In this document: in pieces, positions 23,902-27,647 of the stretch
Position numbering within the stretch: position 1 is the first letter of the stretch
How the letters are laid out: each line of letters opens with the position of its first letter
Assembly: GCA_017577365.1 (NCBI GenBank)
Contig: PKRJ01000052.1
Span: 1 to 27,647, forward strand
Length of the DNA: 27,647 nucleotides
DNA from: Gammaproteobacteria bacterium
GTDB taxonomy: Bacteria; Pseudomonadota; Gammaproteobacteria; Steroidobacterales; Rariloculaceae
Reading direction: 5' to 3'
Program-made: the position numbers and the translations under genes
Notes under the pieces: model-generated
What the model saw: only the letters and a program-made list of their open reading frames with translations
Databases searched by the model: none
Told to the model about the DNA's origin: nothing

Positions 23902-24783
23902 CTACTCCAGGCCCGCAGCGCGCGCCTGCTCGCGGCCGAGCACGGCCTGATCGCGGTCCGCGTCGCCATGGGCGACGGCGCCGAGGAGACGGTCGAGGTA
24001 GACGTTGTGGCTCGGCATCGGGACGTTCGCGAGGATCGCGGCCTCGGCGATGAGCTTCGCGTCCTTCAAGCCGACGGAGATCGGGGAGCCGACCTCGTCG
24101 AAGCTCCGGTCGACCATCTTCTGACCGTAGATCTTGTAGGCCGGCGCGGCGAACAAGCCTTCGGTCATCACGTCCTGAAAGACCTGGGGATCGACGCCGT
24201 ACTTGCGGACGAGCGAGAAGCCCTCCGCCATTGCGACCATGGCACAGCCGAGGACGGCGTTGTTCGCGAGCTTGATCGCCGCCGCCGATTCCGGCTTCGG
24301 GCCGGCGCGGAAAATGCGCCGGCCGAGCCGCTCGAGCAGCGGCATGACGCGCTCGATCGCGTCTTCCGGCCCGCCCGGCACGATACCGAGCTGGCCGGAC
24401 GCCGCGAGATCGGGCCGGCCGAGAACGGGCGCGGCGACGAGCGTCTGACCCGCTTCGGCGTGACGCGCTTCGAGCTCGCGGATCGTCGCGATGCCGTGCG
24501 TGCCCATCACGAGATGGATCGTGCCTTTGGGCAGCGAGTCGCGTAACCCGCCTTCGCCGAGCGTGACGTCGCGGAGCGCTCGATCCTCGACGAGCATGCT
24601 GACGACCACCTCGCGCTCGTGCGCGAGCTCGGCGATCGAAGCGACGGCGGTCGCGCCGGCGGCGGCGAGGCGCTGCGCGTGCTCGGCGACGATGTCGAAC
24701 ACGTTGAGCTCGTGGCCGGCATCGAGCAGGCGCCGCGCCATGCCTTGTCCCATGCGGCCGAGGCCGACGAATCCGATTTTCAT
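23902..24783 (-). CDS. NAD(P)-dependent reductase, beta-hydroxyacid dehydrogenase family
   Basis: A 293-residue cytosolic oxidoreductase. The N-terminal Rossmann motif is GFVGLGRMGQGMA (4-16). The family's catalytic lysine is Lys171, with Asn175 nearby, in AIKLANNAVLG. The all-helical C-terminal domain (ISVGLKDAKLIAEAA) follows. The substrate-binding DAPVSGG segment of hydroxyisobutyrate dehydrogenase is replaced by APVLGRPDLAASGQL, as in the glyoxylate-reductase/imine-reductase-like branches, so 3-hydroxyisobutyrate need not be the substrate. GGAG lies 5 nt before the ATG. It sits 30 nt downstream of the amidohydrolase gene and is probably cotranscribed. A role in reducing a product of that pathway is possible but not shown. 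Confidence 0.88.
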   Translation of the reverse strand: MKIGFVGLGRMGQGMARRLLDAGHELNVFDIVAEHAQRLAAAGATAVASIAELAHEREVVVSMLVEDRALRDVTLGEGGLRDSLPKGTIHLVMGTHGIATIRELEARHAEAGQTLVAAPVLGRPDLAASGQLGIVPGGPEDAIERVMPLLERLGRRIFRAGPKPESAAAIKLANNAVLGCAMVAMAEGFSLVRKYGVDPQVFQDVMTEGLFAAPAYKIYGQKMVDRSFDEVGSPISVGLKDAKLIAEAAILANVPMPSHNVYLDRLLGAVAHGDADRDQAVLGREQARAAGLE

Positions 24784-24813
24784 GGTTTCTCCGACTGCGT
24801 CGCCGCAGCGTCT

Positions 24814-26070
24814 CTAAGTCCGCTCGAAAACGACCACGCCGCCCTTGATCGTCATCACGACGTCGAGAAGCGCCGCGCTCGATTCGTCCGGCTTGCCGTC
24901 GATGATCACGATGTCGGCGAGCTTGCCGGGCTCGAGCGTGCCGAGCTCGTCGGCCTTGAGCGCCGCCGCGGCCGCGTGCTTCGTCAAGATCGTGACGACG
25001 TCGCGCGGCGAGAACACGAGGCGAAGCGCGCGCAGCTCATCCGCGAGCGATTGCTTCGGCGGCCACTGCGTGTCGGTGCCGTAGCCGTACGCGACGAGGC
25101 CGGCCTCCCACAAGATGCGCGCGTTGACGGGCCCTTGACCCGCGCTCGATATCGTATGCCACGGGAACGGCCGGCCGTCGCGGAACAGCGGGTCGTTGTC
25201 CTCGCCGAAATGCGGCACGAAGACCGAGAGCGTCGACGACATCGGGATGCCGGCATCGACGATCTTTCGGACCGCTTCGGGATCGTCCCCGAGATGGCCG
25301 ATATGCGGCGTATGGACGAGCGCCGCGGGCTTCGCCTCGAGCGCCGCGAGCGTGTCTTGGATCGACACCGCGTGCGTGATCACCGGTAGCCCGTGCTTCG
25401 CGCCTTCCTCGACGATGAGCTTCAGCGTGTCGACCTCTGGGCCGTTGGGCGTTTGGATCATCAACGTCTTGATGTAGTCGTAGCCGGCCGCGGCCGCGTT
25501 CTCGACGGCGCGAATCGTCGCCTCGCGGGGAATCGCCGGCGCAGGCGTCGTCGGCCGGCCGCTGCGCGACGGGTCGGTCCGTGCCGCATCTTCGCCGCCG
25601 CCGCCGAGCGGCATGGCGGAAAGCGGCAGAAACGCCGCAGCGAAGATTCGCGGACCTTGCATCTCGCCGCGCTCGATGCGGCGGCGCGCTTCGAGGAGCT
25701 GCGGACCATCGATCGCCGAGACGACGGTCGTGAAGCCCGCTTCCAGAAACTCCTGGAACTGTGCGGCGGCGCTCGAGCGCAGCCACACGTCACCGTCGCC
25801 CCGAATGATATGGCGGTGCGAGTCGATGAAGCCGGGCATGACCGTCCTGCCGCCGGCGTCGATCGCGCGGCCGACGGTCTGACGTGCCTGGCCGCGCACG
25901 ATCTCGGCGATGCGTCCGTCGCGCACGATCAACGATCCTTGCTCGATCACCGAGCCGTTGCCGTCGAGGATCCTTGCGTTCGTGATCGTGAGGTCTTGCG
26001 CCGCTGCGCCGGCTGCCGAGGTCAGAGCGGCGGCGAGAAAGCCGATGCGAATGGCGGTTGTTCTTGTCAT
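24814..26070 (-). CDS. exported metal-dependent amidohydrolase
   Basis: A 418-residue amidohydrolase-superfamily protein with a Sec signal peptide (FLAAALTSAAGAAAQ-DLT), hence periplasmic. The small beta-sandwich domain starts LTITNARILDGNGSVIEQGS and closes with GKLADIVIIDGKPDES. Metal ligands are visible: His85 and His87 in FIDSHRHI, Lys201 (carboxylated bridging lysine) in DYIKTLM, His233 in ITHAVS, His253/His256 in HTPHIGH, and Asp333 in YGYGTDTQ. This suggests a binuclear imidazolonepropionase/prolidase-like site. The start is fixed by GGGAGGG about 7 nt upstream of ATG 26070; the frame stays open upstream but without a signal. It precedes the reductase gene by 30 nt. The substrate, perhaps a cyclic amide or a peptide, is unknown. 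Confidence 0.9.
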   Translation of the reverse strand: MTRTTAIRIGFLAAALTSAAGAAAQDLTITNARILDGNGSVIEQGSLIVRDGRIAEIVRGQARQTVGRAIDAGGRTVMPGFIDSHRHIIRGDGDVWLRSSAAAQFQEFLEAGFTTVVSAIDGPQLLEARRRIERGEMQGPRIFAAAFLPLSAMPLGGGGEDAARTDPSRSGRPTTPAPAIPREATIRAVENAAAAGYDYIKTLMIQTPNGPEVDTLKLIVEEGAKHGLPVITHAVSIQDTLAALEAKPAALVHTPHIGHLGDDPEAVRKIVDAGIPMSSTLSVFVPHFGEDNDPLFRDGRPFPWHTISSAGQGPVNARILWEAGLVAYGYGTDTQWPPKQSLADELRALRLVFSPRDVVTILTKHAAAAALKADELGTLEPGKLADIVIIDGKPDESSAALLDVVMTIKGGVVVFERT

Positions 26071-26402
26071 TTCGATCCCTCCCTCGAAGGCGCCTAGTGT
26101 ACCGATCCAGGCGTCGTGACAGTATCGGCCTCCGCTTGCCGCTTGCGCCGCTCGGCAGTGGGAGCGGCAGCACCTGTCCTTTGCGCCATTCGCGCGCCCG
26201 GTGGAATGGCAAGGATATTGCCTCGATTCGGATTGAAACGAGCCGAACCTTCCCGGCGTTCTCGCCGACGGTATACCGTGCAGGGGTATCACGGAGTCGA
26301 GTAGCGCGCTTTGCCTTCGCGGGGATTACTTATCCGATCCGCCGCGTCGACGGGGCAATAATCGAAGCTGTAGTCGCCGGGTCGCCGTTGGAGGATGTGA
26401 TC
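26071..26402. promoter_or_regulatory. divergent intergenic region between amidohydrolase and CBS protein
   Basis: This 332-nt gap must hold both promoters. Plus-strand TTCCCG and TATACC near 26250-26275 are 16 nt apart and could be a weak sigma-70 promoter. Small perfect hairpins are GGCAA-GGATA-TTGCC (26208-26222) and CGGCG-TTCT-CGCCG near 26260. No gene, riboswitch or tRNA was recognised. Confidence 0.3.
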
Positions 26403-27263
26403 ATGCCGCTCAAATCTTATATTCGACCGCGCCTCGTGATCCTCGGCCCGGACGCGTCCGCGTTGGAAGCGGCGCGCGCGCTCGAGAAGAACAAGATCGG
26501 CGCAGTGGTCGTTCAAGATGCCGGCCGCGTCGTCGGCATTGTCACCGACCGCGATCTCATGGTGCGTGTGCTCGCGCAAGGACGGGTTCCGGCCGAGACG
26601 CCGCTGTCCGAGATCATGACGAGCCCCGTCGCGACCTTGACGCCGGCGGACAGTCAGAGCGACGCGATCGCTTTGATGCAGAAGTGGAACATAAGACGCA
26701 TTCCGATCGTCGACGACGGTCGGTGCGTCGGCATGGTGACCCTCGACGATCTTCTGCTCGACGAGGCCGCACCGATCGAGCAACTGAGCGCGATCGTCGC
26801 GGCGCAGATCGGCGAAGGCGGGCCGATCATGGAGCGGTCGCCGGCACGGTTGCGCAGCCTCGCGCGCGCGGAAGCGACCTTGAGGCGCATGGTGTCGAGC
26901 GTCAAGGCTGCGGCCGATCTCGAGAACGACGAGGACGCCGAGGCCGCGCTCGAGGTCGTGCTGACGATGCTGGTGCGAAGACTGACGCCGGACGAGGCGA
27001 AGGACCTGATCGCGCAGCTCCCGTCGCTGCTCCAGCCGACGTTACGCCGGCAGCCGTCGGGACCGGACAAGGAGATCAGCCGCGAGGCGATCGAAGATCA
27101 CCTCGCGACGAGGCTCAAGGTCGCACGAGCGCGCGCGGCGCGCATCCTCGAGGCGGTCGGCGCCGTCATCGCGGAGAGCGTGACGGAAGGGCAGATGGAG
27201 GACGTGCGTCGCCAGCTGCCGCAGGAGATGCGCGGCGTCTTCGTCGAGCGAAAGGCGGCCTAA
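26403..27263 (+). CDS. CBS-domain pair fused to DUF2267
   Basis: A 286-residue cytosolic protein. Two CBS motifs lie at about residues 1-60 (ALEKNKIGAVVVQDAGRVVGIVTDRDLM) and 70-125 (IMTSPVATLTP, KWNIRRIPIVDDGRCVGMVT); such pairs bind adenine nucleotides or related ligands. After a linker, residues about 155-286 form a DUF2267 domain (ALEVVLTMLVRRLTPDEAKDLIAQLP, then FVERKAA at the end); that family has no known function. The start ATG 26403 has GGAGG 8 nt upstream. It stands alone, with repeats on its 3' side. An energy- or stress-sensing role is a general inference from the CBS pair. Confidence 0.88.
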   Translation: MPLKSYIRPRLVILGPDASALEAARALEKNKIGAVVVQDAGRVVGIVTDRDLMVRVLAQGRVPAETPLSEIMTSPVATLTPADSQSDAIALMQKWNIRRIPIVDDGRCVGMVTLDDLLLDEAAPIEQLSAIVAAQIGEGGPIMERSPARLRSLARAEATLRRMVSSVKAAADLENDEDAEAALEVVLTMLVRRLTPDEAKDLIAQLPSLLQPTLRRQPSGPDKEISREAIEDHLATRLKVARARAARILEAVGAVIAESVTEGQMEDVRRQLPQEMRGVFVERKAA

Positions 27264-27320
27264 TCCGGTCGGCCGCAACCCAGTCGGCGTGCGGTCGGCT
27301 CCGCGGCAAGGCCGTGATGC

Positions 27321-27374
27321 GTGTTCGCGTGATGCGGGTCTCGCCGCGGCCTTTACGCCGTGTTCGCGTGATGC
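27321..27374 (+). repeat. two direct copies of a 15-bp repeat
   Basis: GTGTTCGCGTGATGC occurs at 27321-27335 and 27360-27374, 39 nt apart. Similarity continues beyond it: copy 1 goes on GGGTCTCGCCG and copy 2 ATGTCTTGCCG. A third, inverted copy lies at 27455-27469. Confidence 0.85.
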
Positions 27375-27472
27375 ATGTCTTGCCGGAGCGTGCGCGGCAT
27401 GGACGCCGCGCCCGCAGCGTCCAGGGATGGACTTGCAGCGGTCCGGCAAGCCATGCATCACGCGAACACGGC
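27357..27472. repeat. 30-nt near-perfect inverted repeat (28-29 bp hairpin)
   Basis: Arms 27357-27386 and 27443-27472 are complementary at all but one position. The loop is 56 nt and contains its own hairpin GCGCGGC-ATGGAC-GCCGCGC. It begins about 90 nt after the CBS gene stop. It may terminate transcription (no T-tract follows), stabilise mRNA, or be a mobile REP/MITE-like element. Confidence 0.8.
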
Positions 27473-27550
27473 CCACCACCAATACGTGAACAGGGCCCAC
27501 CGCCATCACTCACACTCGGCCCGCCACGCATCGCGCAAACACGGCCGGCG
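27456..27550 (+). repeat. four degenerate 24-25-bp tandem repeats
   Basis: Units begin at 27456, 27480, 27504 and 27529, each with CA at the start and GGCC near the centre; the first two share ACG-GAACA-GGCCCACC. The first unit is also the inverted copy of the 15-bp repeat, so the array appears to have grown by duplication of that element and then diverged. Confidence 0.65.
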
Positions 27551-27599
27551 ACGAGTCGCGTCGGCTACAATCGCGCTTCCGCTTGATGAGCCGAGCCGC

Positions 27600-27647
27600 A
27601 TGAGCGACGCCGAAAGGAAGGCGAAGATTGCCGTGAAGGTCGTGCCG
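27600..27647 (+). CDS. 3'-truncated CDS, probably a second DUF167 protein
   Basis: ATG at 27600 opens a frame that runs to the window end and encodes MSDAERKAKIAVKVVP. The end, KIAVKVVP, resembles the first strand of DUF167 proteins, which usually continue with GASR. A -10-like TACAAT (27566-27571) lies about 30 nt upstream, just beyond the repeat array. A five-codon frame (27586-27603) overlaps the start as ATGA. Only 16 codons are visible, so the family call is tentative. Confidence 0.45.
   Translation, partial: MSDAERKAKIAVKVVP

Noticed and set aside
27456..27550. CRISPR-like array
   Set aside because: The 24-25-bp units abut with no spacers, are degenerate, number only four, and no cas gene is present.

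Overview
The window is very GC-rich, protein-dense chromosomal DNA of a Gram-negative bacterium. Support comes from TolC/RND tripartite efflux genes, lipoproteins with lipoboxes, an ArnC-type glycosyltransferase, a type I sulfide:quinone oxidoreductase and malate synthase G. A high-GC proteobacterium, probably a gammaproteobacterium, is the best guess; there is no rRNA or other marker gene to settle it. No tRNA, rRNA, CRISPR array, transposase or phage gene was seen.

Region 1 (1-7394) looks like the end of a surface-polysaccharide or glycolipid locus. It holds a truncated NAD-dependent epimerase, a methyltransferase on the opposite strand, and three glycosyltransferases (GT4, GT2, GT2) joined by 4-nt ATGA overlaps. 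The second GT2 has lost its catalytic motifs. They are followed by a membrane protein in which a degenerate kinase domain is joined through a TM helix to a Calx-beta domain, and by a DUF167 gene.

Region 2 (7425-8793) is a minus-strand lipoprotein with cadherin/He_PIG-like and FN3-like domains. Its leader carries a well-formed GEMM-I (cyclic-di-GMP) riboswitch aptamer that I read directly from the sequence. This links surface or matrix functions to c-di-GMP signalling.

Region 3 (8793-11012) is malate synthase G (glyoxylate metabolism), minus strand.

Region 4 (11105-19050) is the most coherent system. A SqrR/BigR-type ArsR regulator with the two persulfide-sensing cysteines is divergent from DUF2892 - type I SQR - TolC - periplasmic adaptor - RND pump. 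The shared promoter holds an unusual ATTAG array with exact 15-bp periodicity and two palindromes. The arrangement suggests sulfide/persulfide-induced sulfide oxidation coupled to efflux of a sulfur species or another toxic compound.

Region 5 (19071-26070, all minus strand) contains two translationally coupled genes: a many-TM LTA-synthase-like sulfatase-fold transferase and a lipoprotein fusing a sugar-dehydrogenase propeller to a dihaem cytochrome module. A second pair is an exported amidohydrolase and a beta-hydroxyacid-dehydrogenase-type reductase.

Region 6 (26403-27647) has a CBS-DUF2267 protein, then about 330 nt of direct and inverted repeats including a near-perfect 30-nt inverted repeat, and finally the first 16 codons of a probable second DUF167 gene.
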